Part shown: one piece after another, positions 10,943 to 22,845 of the stretch
Position numbering within the stretch: the stretch's first letter is position 1
Layout: each line of letters opens with the position of its first letter
Assembly (NCBI GenBank): GCA_003996215.1
Contig: QJPP01007235.1
Location: 186,001 to 250,000 of the forward strand
Direction: 5' to 3'
Source: Jaltomata sinuosa
Taxonomy: Eukaryota > Streptophyta > Magnoliopsida > Solanales > Solanaceae
Length of the DNA stretch: 64,000 bases
The notes under the pieces: generated by a model
Seen by the model: the letters and a program-made list of their open reading frames with translations, nothing else
What the model was told of the DNA's origin: nothing
Database searches by the model: none
Translations under genes and position numbers: made by a program

Positions 10943-13705
10943 GATATCTATTATCAAAACCCTCTTTATGATGAAATGTGTGAAGAGGTTAGCCCGAATG
11001 AATGGTGGGAAAGACCCGAAGGCTTTGGTATGAACCAAGGCATCATGAGATGTCAAGGAAAATGGGATAGTGGAGATAGGTATAGGAATGAAGGAGGAAG
11101 GTGTGAAGATCAAAGTGATCGATATGGTGGTCAAGGTGTTCCAAATCATGGGATGGGTGACAACATGGCGAGTCTTCCAATGTTCCAAGATGGTAGTCAA
11201 GCTATTCAAGCTAACTACAGCACAAAAGGGGAAGACCAAGCCTATGGAGGTAATCATGATATACCTCAATCTTCTTCTCCTTCTATCAGTCGATGTTATA
11301 AGTGTCAAGGTGAAGGACATATTGCTAGAAATTGTCCACAAAAGAGGTCAAATGTTATCTTGTGTGATGAACCTTGTGCTAAAAATGTGATAGAGTATGA
11401 GGTTGGGAATGGTTGTGATGAACCTAAGGTTAGGCATGATGAAGCAACCTCAAATGTTGTTGATGAGAAATTGGAGAAGGATTTGAACTCTTCTTGTGAT
11501 CTAAAGAGAATCATGGGGGATCTTTCTAAAGAGGAACTTGATCAAAGTGTGAACCTATTTCATGCAAGGTTCAAGATGATGGATTGGGTATGTTCCTTGG
11601 TCATTGATGGTAGGAGTAGTACTAATGTGGTGAGTTGCACTATGGTTGATAGAATGAAGCTTCCTACACAAAGACACCCCAAGCCATACACACTTCAATG
11701 TCTCATTGAGAATTATGAAGTAGAGGTAACCAAACAAGTGGTCGTGAATTTTAGCATTGGCAAGTATCGAGATGAGGTGTTATGTGATGTTTTGCCCATT
11801 CAATCTTGTCATATGTTGTTTGGTAGACCTTGGCTAGCCGGTAGGGATGTTCGATATCAAGTGGAGTCCAATAAATACTCATTTGTATTTGGAGGACGAA
11901 GGCACATTCTTGTACCTTTAACACCCTATCAAGTGAGTGAGGACTACAAGATAATGAGGGAGCTTCAGAAAGTACTTAAGAGAGAGGAACTTGAAAAGGA
12001 GAAGAAAGAATTGGCTCAAGAAGGAAAGTTGTATGAGATTGATGAGCCAAGAAGTGACTTAAAAGAGGTGCACAAGGAGCACTTAATTTTGGGACTTGCC
12101 AATACCAATCCCCTGTTATCTACTAACCATGGTGCTAGCATTTTGCCTAGTACCATCCCTTCTCTTTTGCAGGTTCATGGACAAATATTTCTAAAGGAGG
12201 ATCCGAACAAAGTCCCTCATGAACAAAGGGTTGAAGGCCTAATAATAGAGCTACCTAGAAAGTCAACTCTTGAGAAGAAACACAAAGACCAAGTCTATGG
12301 GTCCAAAATGATGCATTGGAGGGAAAGCTTTGGGAAACCAAGTGTGGTGCACAAGAATGCAGACTCAAAAGCCCGTCTTCAAGGTATGTACCCTTCCCCT
12401 CTTATTCCAAGCAATCCTTGGAGTCATGATGACACTTTTCCTATGGTAGGTAGGTTTTGGAAATTGTATGACCTCATACCCTACCATGAGAGTGATGATA
12501 TAGCTCCAATGTATTCATGGTTGGTTTTGGATATGCTTAAGTTATGTGTGTTTCATGTTTTGAATGCCAACCATAGTTATTGTTTGGGAAAGAATCCATG
12601 GTGCATTCGTGATGCCCGATTTATGTATTCTACTCCTTGTCACACTTATGTGGTTAGACAAGTTGAGGTGTTAGGATGGATTCTTAAAAGCATGACTCCA
12701 TTTGTTTATCCATTCTTTGTGGGAGTTTGTTTGAGGAATAATAATGAAGTGTACTTGAAATGCTTAATCTCGTCCTCTTATGTTCCAAAATGTGAATGCC
12801 ATCTTGTTAATATTCTTTTCTTAAAGTGTGTATTTGCAATTGAGAACCCTCGAGTGGATGCTAAGTTGCTTATTTATTTTTGGGAGAGTCCATGGATATT
12901 GAAAGCTCCTTGTCACCTTCATAGGGTTGGACAGGTTGAAGTTTCAAATGGAACTTTTGGAAGCATGTTTGGTTCTATGATAGGAGGGACCCCAAATCCT
13001 TGGGAGTATTATTTGGCATGGAGTGATTTGACTCCTAATAAATCCCTCGACTATTCTAGTAGCATGGCTTTGTTGGTGCACTTTCTTCCTTTGGAAAGTT
13101 GTCTTATAGAGAGGATTGTTTTGTGCTTAAAATGTCTCTTCTTATCTATCAGTGTCCTTATCTTTTGGCATGCCCTAGATGAGAATAGTGAGCTTAACAC
13201 CTTTCTCTACTACCTTTTTGCTTATGATGATACCCGTAGTGGTGTGAGATTTATTTTGTATGGAGGTAAAGATATGTGGGTCTTTTACTTTTTTGACCCG
13301 AATGAACCCTTATGGGTGATTGCACCACTTTTGGTGTGGCCTACTTGTGAGATAATGAAACAATTGTGTCTTATGGCTCCAAAGTTAGATATGATACTTG
13401 ATGCCACAAAGACCTTTGTGTTTGCCTTGTCTCTTGATGTTTATCATAACCAAAACCTTTGCACCTTGTACGATGAGTTGTTTTTATTGGAAGAAAAGGA
13501 TATTTGGTTATATCTCAAATTTGTGCCTCCTTGGCATGGTGATATTGTTGCTAACCCTTGTACTAACCCTCATGCTTTGAGGATGTTTTGGTTGTTGTCC
13601 TTCTCATGTGTCTTTAAGGTTTGGATTCGAGGACGAATCATTTTCAAGAAGGGGAGAATGATACTAGCATGGATAGCATGGTTGACACGAGCATGGATGG
13701 TATAG
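10943..13705 (+). CDS. Gag nucleocapsid, protease-like domain and a large unrecognised C-terminal region (element C)
   Basis: Open, in frame with the upstream gag, for about 920 codons (first internal ATG at 10976, giving 909 residues). From that ATG: a CX2CX4HX4C zinc knuckle CYKCQGEGHIARNC near residue 107; an aspartic-protease-like domain at about 200-320 (LVIDGRSSTNVVS, then LFGRPWL). In relatives the active-site motif is Asp-Gly-Gly or Asp-Ser-Gly; here it reads DGR, so activity is doubtful. A charged segment (about 325-370) follows, as before reverse transcriptase in relatives, but from about residue 400 the sequence matches nothing I recognise: rich in Cys, Trp and hydrophobic residues, with loosely repeated blocks (PCHTYVVRQVEV and PCHLHRVGQVEV). 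No RT, RNase H or integrase motif is seen. The last ~15 codons run through the polypurine tract into the LTR and are fortuitous. Confidence 0.7.
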   Translation, partial: DIYYQNPLYDEMCEEVSPNEWWERPEGFGMNQGIMRCQGKWDSGDRYRNEGGRCEDQSDRYGGQGVPNHGMGDNMASLPMFQDGSQAIQANYSTKGEDQAYGGNHDIPQSSSPSISRCYKCQGEGHIARNCPQKRSNVILCDEPCAKNVIEYEVGNGCDEPKVRHDEATSNVVDEKLEKDLNSSCDLKRIMGDLSKEELDQSVNLFHARFKMMDWVCSLVIDGRSSTNVVSCTMVDRMKLPTQRHPKPYTLQCLIENYEVEVTKQVVVNFSIGKYRDEVLCDVLPIQSCHMLFGRPWLAGRDVRYQVESNKYSFVFGGRRHILVPLTPYQVSEDYKIMRELQKVLKREELEKEKKELAQEGKLYEIDEPRSDLKEVHKEHLILGLANTNPLLSTNHGASILPSTIPSLLQVHGQIFLKEDPNKVPHEQRVEGLIIELPRKSTLEKKHKDQVYGSKMMHWRESFGKPSVVHKNADSKARLQGMYPSPLIPSNPWSHDDTFPMVGRFWKLYDLIPYHESDDIAPMYSWLVLDMLKLCVFHVLNANHSYCLGKNPWCIRDARFMYSTPCHTYVVRQVEVLGWILKSMTPFVYPFFVGVCLRNNNEVYLKCLISSSYVPKCECHLVNILFLKCVFAIENPRVDAKLLIYFWESPWILKAPCHLHRVGQVEVSNGTFGSMFGSMIGGTPNPWEYYLAWSDLTPNKSLDYSSSMALLVHFLPLESCLIERIVLCLKCLFLSISVLIFWHALDENSELNTFLYYLFAYDDTRSGVRFILYGGKDMWVFYFFDPNEPLWVIAPLLVWPTCEIMKQLCLMAPKLDMILDATKTFVFALSLDVYHNQNLCTLYDELFLLEEKDIWLYLKFVPPWHGDIVANPCTNPHALRMFWLLSFSCVFKVWIRGRIIFKKGRMILAWIAWLTRAWMV
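13646..13658 (+). other. Polypurine tract of element C
   Basis: AAGAAGGGGAGAA immediately before the 3' LTR. Confidence 0.85.
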
Positions 13706-14226
13706 ATGACACGTACGATGTTCATGCAAAGGAAAGCATACAATGTGTGGGTGGTCCATTAAAGTGAGGTGGAAGGAGGAATTCAAGAATTCCCAAAAGA
13801 AGGCAACCAAACAAGGCCCTTACTTCATTAAGGGCAAAACTGTAATAGCTAGTGTCTTCTTATTCCCTAGTATAAGTAGTAGCTTTTCTTCATTTTGGAA
13901 GACTAGTTTTTGCATATTGAAGATTGATACTCTAAACTTGTAGTTGCTAGTGTAAGGCTTAGTGTAATTCCCTTAAGGAATTAGTGAGTGATTAGGGTGA
14001 CTCTCTTGATTGTTAGTTTAACTTCTTTACTTAATTAATCGAAGGTCTCCCACTTGTGGATTTCATTTAGGTTTCCTTGATTAGTTGAGTTGAATTAGTA
14101 TCTAGTTGTTGGAATCAATTGGGAGGTGAGGGTTTTAGCCCCTTGTTGCCCATAATTTCAATTCCTAGTTATTAATTCTCATATCTTTTCCTTCGTTTCT
14201 TCTTGTTTGTTGTATTCCTGTTATCA
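13659..14226 (+). repeat. 3' LTR of element C (568 bp)
   Basis: Same length as the 5' LTR; about 5 substitutions seen, two of them in the last 10 bp. Followed by target duplicate GGGTT at 14227-14231. Confidence 0.93.
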
Positions 14227-15116
14227 GGGTTCTATAAAACTCAAGTCCAAAACTATGTTGCCACTGTAGGTTGTCCTTTGTGGCTTATTTAAGGATTCCT
14301 ATGTACATGGTCTAACCTTGGTCGGTTAGGACAGCCTTTTTCAGTGTAGAGCAGCACACTGGACTCCATGGTGCTCAATATGGTTTACTGTCGGTTATAA
14401 GAACCTCCCATAAAAATGATTTTAAGCTTCTAAATATATTTGACTCTTTGCCTTCAGATTCCAGACTTACTACTATGACTTATGATTCTAAATATGCTTT
14501 CAACTTGTGATATTATATTGAGTTATTATATTTCAGATTTTAATATTATTACATGATTTCAGCTTCAAGTATGTTTTAAGCATATTTTAGCACGGATTAT
14601 GCATGGTCTCAGTTTTAAGCATGTTTTTCAGTATATTTTATCATGGCATATGCATATCTCACATGCTCAGCACATTCCATAGTACTGATTGTATGCCTCT
14701 TTGTGTTGCATCCTATTATGATGTAGATTCTGTAGCTCATTTCCAAACTCGTGGTTAGTAGATCAGCAGCACATCCAGCCAGCTTGGTGAGTCCTCCTCA
14801 TTCAAGGACTTGGAGTTTAGCTTCATTCTAGTATTTTAGTTCTTTCATTCAGTTTTCAGTATTTAGAGTTAGCTGGGGATTTGTCCTAGCAGCTCATAGC
14901 TTTCAGACATAGAGTTAGATATTCAGTTGTATTCAGATTGTCAATCTTAGACTTATATTTGTACAACATATTAAGTTACTCATTACTTCAGTTAAAGCTT
15001 CCGCTCAGTATTTATGTCGTTTGAGTTTAAGTCATGCTAAGGCCAAGAGTTAGCTTGGGATCAATTGTGATCTCAGATGTCGTGTTACGTTTAAGGGGTA
15101 GCCTCGGGGCGTGACA

Positions 15117-17352
15117 CACACGTACTAGTTTTTGTTGGCATGGAGATCCTAGACTCTATGACAGGATAGATCGTGATCCCTTGAATTTAGGGGGCTCAAT
15201 TATCCTCAACTGTTGTTTTCCGAGATGTTTTGAATATGCGGTGTGACCCTCCGACCCGTGGTAATTTCAAAGTAGATCTCATGCAATCTCATTTGGAAAC
15301 CCATTCTCGCAATGTGCTGATTTATCGGGCGCAATCATCGGACCCCTCTTTTTATTTCTAAGCCTGGAATCTTTTTTTGCCAAGGTCGCAGATCTCATGA
15401 TCGACACATATTTATCAATACACCTACAATCTAACTAATTCATTGTAATTTGTATTTGATTGGGATTTGTTATTCTGAGTCAAATTCGCATATTCATGGG
15501 TTAATTACGGGTGGTGCTGCAGTAATGTATATCAAATTTTACGTTGTTGGTTCATTTTATGTATCTTAATTTAATTGAACTTTTTTTAAAAAAATAAAAA
15601 GAACTTTTGAATCTTAAGATCTTAAACTAGTGGTATGCGTCATGTACTTATATAGGACGCTTATATATAGTCTTAAACATACAAAATTATACTAAATATA
15701 CAAAATACGAAAGATTTACTCAAAGTATAATTCATTCATAAATATAAACAGGAGGCGTAAAAAATTTATACAAGCATACATAGTTCTTGCTCAAAATTTA
15801 CTAGGTCTATGCCTTCATATTTACTTCCTAGTAGTTCATAGAAATGAATATACCAATCGAACAGATTTTTTATTGACATTTTTACCTCTGACAAAATTTA
15901 ATCATAGATATTACGAACACCCACCATCTTCTCCATACTTTTTACAGTCAAGTGCCATATATTTATCCTTCATCTATCCAATACTGACATTTTATAGTAC
16001 TAGCATTTGGACATATATTTTGCATGTGTATTCCATATTAATTATTATAAGAAAATATAAGCTCGAAATAAATAAGAATAATTGATCTATTTATTTATAC
16101 ACACACATAAAACGAAGGAAGAAAATAAAAGAAAAACAACATAAGAGTATGGTGATAAAAGAATATGGGGAGAGCAACCAAAAATTATGATATCTAGGAA
16201 ACAAATCACTAACTCTTTTAGCCACGTTTTTTCCTTGGACTACCCAAAGACAAACTGAATACGAATCGAACTTCGATGCTTAAAATAGGCTTGCTCCTCT
16301 GCACCTGTAAATTAATACATAAATTCATTAAGTAAATATAAGGAAAAGAATGTGAAGAAAATGAGTGAAAAGGTGAAAAAATGGAGGAATCACCATTGTA
16401 TATCTTTATTTCCTCTTTCGATTTATTCACACCCTATGTTGAAGGGATTTAGTTGAGACTTAAGGGTTTATAATGAATGATTGTTGTAACTGATGATGAA
16501 CAAGAAAGGTTAAACATGAGGGATTAAATAAAATTTTCACCTCTTTCAACCCCTTTAATGATGGTAGGGGTGTACATGGACTGGATTGGTTCGAATTTTT
16601 TAAATACCAAATCAAATCATTAGTGTCGGGGTTTTAAATTTATAAACTAATAAAAGTCAGGTTTTCCAACCTCGGGTTTTTCCGGGTTTTTTCGGTTTCT
16701 TCGAATTTTTCGATTTTTTTCCGATAAAGTCTTCATACAAACATATAATTAACTTGTGCGTCAAATATTTCTTTAGTCCGAGCAAAATACAACTATCTAA
16801 TGTATTTCTTAAAAAAAATAACACAAAATATATTCACATTATATGGAATTTATGAAGTGAGTGATGACAATAATAGATTGATGATTCTTTTTTTCAAAAA
16901 TGACTTTTGATTTTCTTTTAATTGCAAACATAGAAAATAAAAAGTTTATAAATTTGTAACTAATGTAATAGTCTTGTTTCTATAATAGTTGTTTGCTGAA
17001 ACTTTTTCTCGTAAAAAATATAAATTGTAGCTTTGCAATATAGAGAAAAATGAATAAATTACATTGATTAATGATTTTATAGTAACTGCTTGTCAACTTC
17101 ATGAACTTCACACTAATGTCCTCCCATTTTTTGTTTCTCTTATCATTTAGTAAAATGAAAAATTATACAAAAATATTATAGAAGTAGTTTTAGATAAGGG
17201 GTAGCAATGTCTTTCAATTTTTATGATTTTTTTTCGTAATTCAATTTTTGGCTTAAACTCTTCCCACTATTAAAATAAATCAGTACAAACATTTTAAAAT
17301 ATATTGTCAATTACATGATGTATGTCTACAAAGAAATAGTAGTTATTTATAA
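15117..17352. other. Intergenic, no gene recognised
   Basis: The first ~300 bp (15117-15420) has more balanced composition and may be a fragment of an unrecognised older element or gene. The rest is AT-rich. Near 16566-16720 is text of the type AGGGGTGTACATGG followed by repeated CGGGTTTTT/TTCGGTTT runs, which resembles the end of a common Solanaceae hAT-type MITE, but I cannot find its other end. The short ORFs here have no family resemblance. Confidence 0.5.
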
Positions 17353-17741
17353 AAGAAAAGACATCGAAACACCCTTAAATTTGTCCGCAAAACTTACTTT
17401 AGCCCTTTAACTACACAGATATTTATCTATCCTCCTTAACAACTTTCAAGTAATTAAATACCACCTTAAAATGTTGATTCTTATTTTTAATTTTTATTAC
17501 TACATATTTAGTGGGTTAGTATTTTTAAAAAATAATTTTCAACGTGGCTCCGACGTGGCACTGATGTGTCAATGATGTGGGCGCGTGTGTAATACACTCT
17601 CCATTGCGAAACTGGTATAATATTTTTAAGGTGGTATTAATTCACTTGAAAGTTGTTAAGGGGGTAAATAAATGCTCGTGTAGTTAAAGGGCTAAAGTAA
17701 GTTTTGTGGACAAGTTTAAGGGTGTTTCGATGTCTTTTCTC
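17353..17741. mobile_element. 389-bp MITE with long terminal inverted repeats and 9-bp target duplication
   Basis: Arms of about 60 bp (left ...GACATCGAAACACCCTTAAA, right its near-complement ending ...CGATGTCTTTTCT) enclose a GC-richer centre. Flanked by TATTTATAA at 17344-17352 and 17742-17750. A 9-bp duplication with long inverted repeats is typical of Mutator-type MITEs. Non-coding. Confidence 0.85.
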
Positions 17742-17750
17742 TATTTATAA

Positions 17751-20510
17751 TAAAATACTTAATAATTATAGATATAAGAAAATCTAATTGATGAACACAA
17801 ATCTTAGTTATACATACATATACGGTATACCGTTTGTGCGATTCAAAATAATGAGTCTCTTCATATGTGCATTTGCTAGAAAAATACTGCTAATTATGAC
17901 TGCCTGTTGCCAATATATATTTATCAACTTCTTGATATCTTGGTTGCATGATGTATACTAATGGACAAACATTCTGAATCAAATAAGAGAAATAAAAGAG
18001 TAAGAAATTTAGTTTATTTTGAAATACTACAATAAGAACTAAGCATGTAAAATCGTAATTCTTGTCAATTATAAGTTGGCGATGGAGCAACATGTGCATG
18101 TCTCACTTGCAACATTTTTTTTGTTGCCTAAAATAATACTAATAATTTCATTTTCAAAAAGTATAAGGTAGCAGGTTAGTTTTTGTAATAAAATAAAAAA
18201 TAAATTAAATATGTTGATGAAATCTTCAAATGATTAAAGGATCCAGAAAAATCAAGAATTAAAACAAAAATAAAAAAGAAAAGGGAGACTATTATACAAC
18301 AATTCAAATTAAGGTACTGCATATGATGATTTGAAGAATAATCCAACATTCTTGTTCCCTAATATATACAATGCGCAAAAGTAAATAAAGAACGCTAACT
18401 TGACCTGTACCAGTAAAATAATAGGGAGTATTTCTACACCAAAGCTTGCATAAATTCAATATACAATTTGATGAAATTCATAGAAAGTAACAACAAAGAA
18501 AATTACCTTACTATTAAAACTGCAACTGCAACTTCAATGATATTCTTCTACTGTATTTTCATGAAAGTTCCTACGTATCATTTTACTACTCTTTTTTTAC
18601 GAATTCAAAAATTTGATTGTGAAATAAAGTGAAAGTGGAAGAAAGTAAACTTTTGCAATGGTAATTTTGATGGATAATGTTAATTTAAGTTCACCTATAT
18701 AATTTGATCATTGATTAAAATTTAATTACCTATCTTATGAGTTTTTGTAACGGATGAAATAATTACTTACTATTGATGATTACATTTTAATTTTTTGGTA
18801 TGTCAAAAGACTTGTACAGACATCATGAAGCAATAATGCATAGCGTTAATGAACTTGGCCGCGCTTCGCGCGGTCATATAAAATATCTCATTATAATTTA
18901 TAAAATATTTTTAAAAAAATATTGAATGTTTAATAATCTAAAAAAGAGTCTCATTAAATATTTATTTTGGATCCTTTATATAAGAATTAAGTTTTTATGA
19001 TTTTATCGAAAAATAAAAAATTTATCTTGTGTTTACATCAAATAGATTAATGCAAAACATATTAAAAGTATGAAAATTAACATACTCAATAAATACATAG
19101 ATTTAAAAAGTGAGACGATAAAAAAGTAAATAATAAAGCAAAATATAATTTTCATATTCAATAAATACACAAATATTGAAAAGTGAAACGGTAAAAAAAT
19201 AATACTCTTATATAATCCTAAGAAAGAAACTTAGTAGACATGTTTGAAAATTCTCAAATAAGTATTATCTTTTCATATTTATGATGCATTTTTTTTTTAT
19301 TTACATTATTATTATTGAGTACTTTTTGAAATCTAATAAATAAAATATAAATTAAGATGGATATGTTATTTAATATTTAAACCTATTTTAGATAGATTAT
19401 AAGAGAAAAGGAAAGATATATCATACTTTTATTCAAGTTTTTTGGAAGAAAAATAAAGAAATTTTGTCTTTTTTTTCGTATTGCAAAAAAAAAATATAGC
19501 CATTTCATTTTTATATTGATATTTTTTATTTTATTTTTTATTTATAAATCTTGTTTATGTATTCGATACTCCAATCAAAATATATTTTTTATTCATGAAA
19601 TCTAAAATTTATAAAATAAAAATATCAATAATTTGCTCATAACTATTTAAATTAATAATGGTTATATTGTATTACATAGAAAAAGTTTCATCTTCTATAT
19701 TTCACTACATTCTTCTTAAATGCCATATATAAATTATAAATATAAATTTACTCCAAAATAATCAAAAATTATTTTAATTTTGTATCATTAAAAAAAAATT
19801 AATACACAACATATAATTATTCTTTTACATATAAATGTCTTTTTTTATTGCAACACTTAATGCACAAATAAAAAATTCTACAATTAAAAATTGACATAAA
19901 ATTCAATATTTTAAAATAGTGAGAACATATAAACATACATAATGGAATATAATAAATTTAACATCTTATATATGTGATAATTGAAATGAATTTAGATAAA
20001 AAGTTAATGTGATAAAATTTTAAACTCACTTGAAATAGACCTTTCAATTATTCATTAAATATATTTTATTATTTTTTATATGGAGTAATAATACAATATT
20101 TTTAAAAAATGAAAAAAAGGAGAAAAAAATTTAATAAGAAAATTAAGCTAAGTTGCTAACATAGAAATCCCAACAGGTTGGGTGAAGGAAATGAAAATGT
20201 TGCTTTTTTTTTTTCTCTTTTAATTTTTAATTATTCTTTATTTGCTTCACTCTCTTTCTATAGGCTTTAAATAGTTACATCATTTAACAAATTTATTTTT
20301 CTCCTCTTAATCAATTTTTATGATAATTTTAAAAATTTATATATTATACAATTTTTATAGTTAGCTTACAAAGAATGAACTAAAGAGAGATTATCCTTTG
20401 AATAGTACTATTATGATAACAAAGTACTTAAAAATCTGTGTTTCATACATAACACTTCACAAAAAAATATATAGTATAAAATGAACGTCTTACAAAAGAC
20501 ACAAAATTAA
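17751..20510. other. AT-rich intergenic DNA
   Basis: No gene, and no clear element apart from a short GC-rich palindrome at 18857-18875. Many A/T runs and low-complexity stretches. Confidence 0.6.
18857..18875. repeat. GC-rich palindrome in AT-rich DNA
   Basis: GGCCGCGC-TTC-GCGCGGTC: 8-bp arms with one mismatch and a 3-base loop, in surroundings that are over 70% AT. Similar hairpins occur near ends of some plant transposons, but no terminus is visible. Confidence 0.6.
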
Positions 20511-22015
20511 ATTACACTACTATCAAAATTATCTCAATATTGATTGTCGTAATATTTTTCTTGATCATATTTACTTCGAAGTTGATAATACATAAAAAAG
20601 AACTTAAAAAACTGCAACAACATACATAAAAATGAAAGAAAAAAAAATAAAATATTTCTTGCCTTCATATACTCCTTTACAGTTATATTTTAATTCACAA
20701 GATTTTCTCGATCATACTTATTTGAAGGATGATAATATATGTGTAAAGAAATGCTAAAAATTAAGAAAGCATGATAAAGTACATAAATATGAAAAAAAAT
20801 ACTTGAGAACAAAATATTTCTTGCTTTCACAAACCAAAGTAAAGAAGAAGAGAAATCACAAGATTTTTTCGATCATACTTATTTGAAGGATGATAATATA
20901 TGTGTAAAAAAATGCTAAATATTAAGAAAAACATGATAAAGTATATAAATATGGAAAAAAAAAATGGGAACAAAATATTTCATTATTTCTTGCCTTCACA
21001 AGCCAAAGTAATGAAGAGAAAAAACAATCTTGAATGAAGAAAGCCTTTATGAAACAAAATATATGAGTTTATATAGGCAAAATAAAAGAATACCATCAGA
21101 CATTATAATCCTATAAATTAAATTATGGGGGTTATGGACATGAAAATTATGGAAGTTATGAGTAGTTATTCCTTGTAAAAAACGCATTAAAGAAAAAAGA
21201 AAAAAACACTTAACTTTAATAAGACCAAAAAAAGAAAAAAATAATTTTCTTGAACAAAGAGAGATTACACTACTACAGTACTATCAAATTATCTCAATAT
21301 TAATTGTCGTAATATTTTTCTTGATCATACTTGCTTCGAGGTTGGTAATACATAAAAAAAAACTTTAAAAAGTGCAGCAAAATACATAAAAATGAAAGAA
21401 AAAAAAGCGAAATATTTCTTGCTTTCATATACTCCTTACAGTTACATATTAATTCACAAGATTTTCTCGATCATACTTATTTGAAAGATGATAATATATG
21501 TGTAAGAAATGCTAAAAATTAAGAAAGCATGATAAAGTACATAAATATGAAAAAAAATACTTAAGAACAAAATATTTCTTGCTTTCATAAGCCAAAGTAA
21601 TGAGAAGAGAAATCACAAGATTTTCTCGATCATACTTATTCGAAGGATGATAATATATGTGTAAAAAAATGTTAAAAATTAAGAAAAACATGATAAAGTA
21701 TGTAAATATAAAAAAAATACTTGGGAACAAAATATTTATTGCCTTCACAAGCCAAAGTAATGAAGAAGAAAAAAGATAATCTTGAATGAAAGCCTCCATA
21801 AAATAAAATATGAGTTTATATAGGCAAAATAAAGGAATACCATAAGACATTATAAACCTACAAATTAAATTATGGGGGTTATGAATATAAAAATTATGGG
21901 AGTTATGAGTAGTTATTCCTTTTAAAAAATACATTAAAGAAAAAAAATACTTAACTTTAATAAGACCAAAAAAAGAAAAAAATAAATTTCTTGAACAAAA
22001 AGATGTGACACTGTT
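20511..22015. repeat. Tandem duplication of a ~754-bp AT-rich unit
   Basis: Copy 1 is about 20511-21264 and copy 2 about 21265-22015; both start ATTACACTACTA and run through the same landmarks (TTCTTGATCATA, TCTCGATCATACTTATT, ACTTTAATAAGACC). Inside each copy a ~155-165-bp block beginning CACAAGATTTT is itself duplicated (20697/20857 and 21456/21615). A 140-codon antisense frame in copy 2 is compositional and not conserved in copy 1. Confidence 0.8.
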
Positions 22016-22481
22016 CTTTTGCCTAACTTTAATATATAAATAGATATATATACAAATTAGTAAAAATGAGAAAATAACTAAATAAAATTATTATAAAAGA
22101 AGACTATTTTTTTAAATAACACATAAATAAATAAGATAAGATAATACTAAAATATTGAGAAAAAAGATAATTAAATTTCTTGTCATCCTTTTATTATTGT
22201 TCTTCTTTATTGTATAACCAATGTACAATTAAAAATTAAATGACTTGAACCTTTCAAATTTTATAATAAAAAATAGGAATAAGTGGAGTAGTAAATTTTG
22301 AAACATTTAAGTTTTTATAATAAAGAATAGAAGTAAATGGAGGGAGTACTAATTAACACATTTATTCTTGTATAATAATAATAAGAATAAAAATATAGGA
22401 GAAAAGTCCAAAAAAAAGAAAAAATAAATAAATAGGAATGGAGGCCATAGAGAGCGCCACGTCACCATTTCTAAAACCTTT

Positions 22482-22522
<41 letters not shown>

Positions 22523-22845
22523 TATAGATTAACGACCCTATAACATATCAAGCAATACTATGTAACGTTTTTTCTTTATGCGGAAACACAAGTTGTAAAT
22601 AATACTCTACATTAACTTCTAGTTAGTCTTCTACGTTGTCCCTTTTTCTCTAGTGTAGTTTACCATCATTAACTGTAATAAAATACTCATGTGATCATTT
22701 TACCGCTCTTTAAACTTAATTTAACACATCTAATTATAAGAAAATGAAAAGCAAGATGACCAATTAATAATGGCTCCTACATTATCTTTCATATAAAATA
22801 TACTCCATATATATGATTACTATTTAATTAGAAGTTACAAGATCA
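22016..22845. other. AT-rich intergenic DNA with (TA)n microsatellite
   Basis: No gene seen. A pure TA dinucleotide run occupies about 22484-22520. Confidence 0.7.

Larger units (their letters stand above)
8755..14226 (+). mobile_element. Element C: complete, young, polymerase-less Ty3/gypsy retrotransposon
   Basis: Both ends are intact: TGATACTAG... and ...GTTATCA, flanked by a perfect 5-bp target duplication GGGTT (8750-8754 and 14227-14231). The 568-bp LTRs differ by eye at about 5 positions, so insertion is recent. Order inside: primer site, ~1.1-kb leader, gag, protease-like region, a long unrecognised frame, polypurine tract. Reverse transcriptase, RNase H and integrase are absent, so mobilisation would require enzymes supplied in trans by a relative. 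Inserted in the same orientation as its host LTR. Confidence 0.93.
7286..15116 (+). mobile_element. 3' LTR of element B, interrupted by element C
   Basis: Starts TGTAACACCCC after the polypurine tract and ends GGGGCGTGACA. The LTR proper is 7286-8754 plus 14232-15116 (about 2.35 kb), with element C (8755-14226) and its duplicated 5-bp target between. The two halves align with 2304-4507, which confirms the reconstruction. The palindromic CCACGG/CCGTGG cluster of this family is at about 7680-7925. Confidence 0.85.

Noticed and set aside
10877..11341. 154-codon antisense ORF in element C gag
   Set aside because: Shadow of the gag/nucleocapsid frame; repetitive Ile/Ser/Thr composition.
15873..16430. 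Two short ORFs (15873-16085 plus, 16218-16430 minus) considered as host exons
   Set aside because: No splice-consistent neighbours, no family motif, AT-biased composition.
18857..18875. Hairpin considered as a Helitron 3' end
   Set aside because: No CTRR terminus at the expected distance on either strand and no partner 5' end.
21512..21934. 140-codon minus-strand ORF in the tandem duplication
   Set aside because: Phe/Leu/Ile/Tyr-rich translation of AT-rich DNA, not open in the sister copy.
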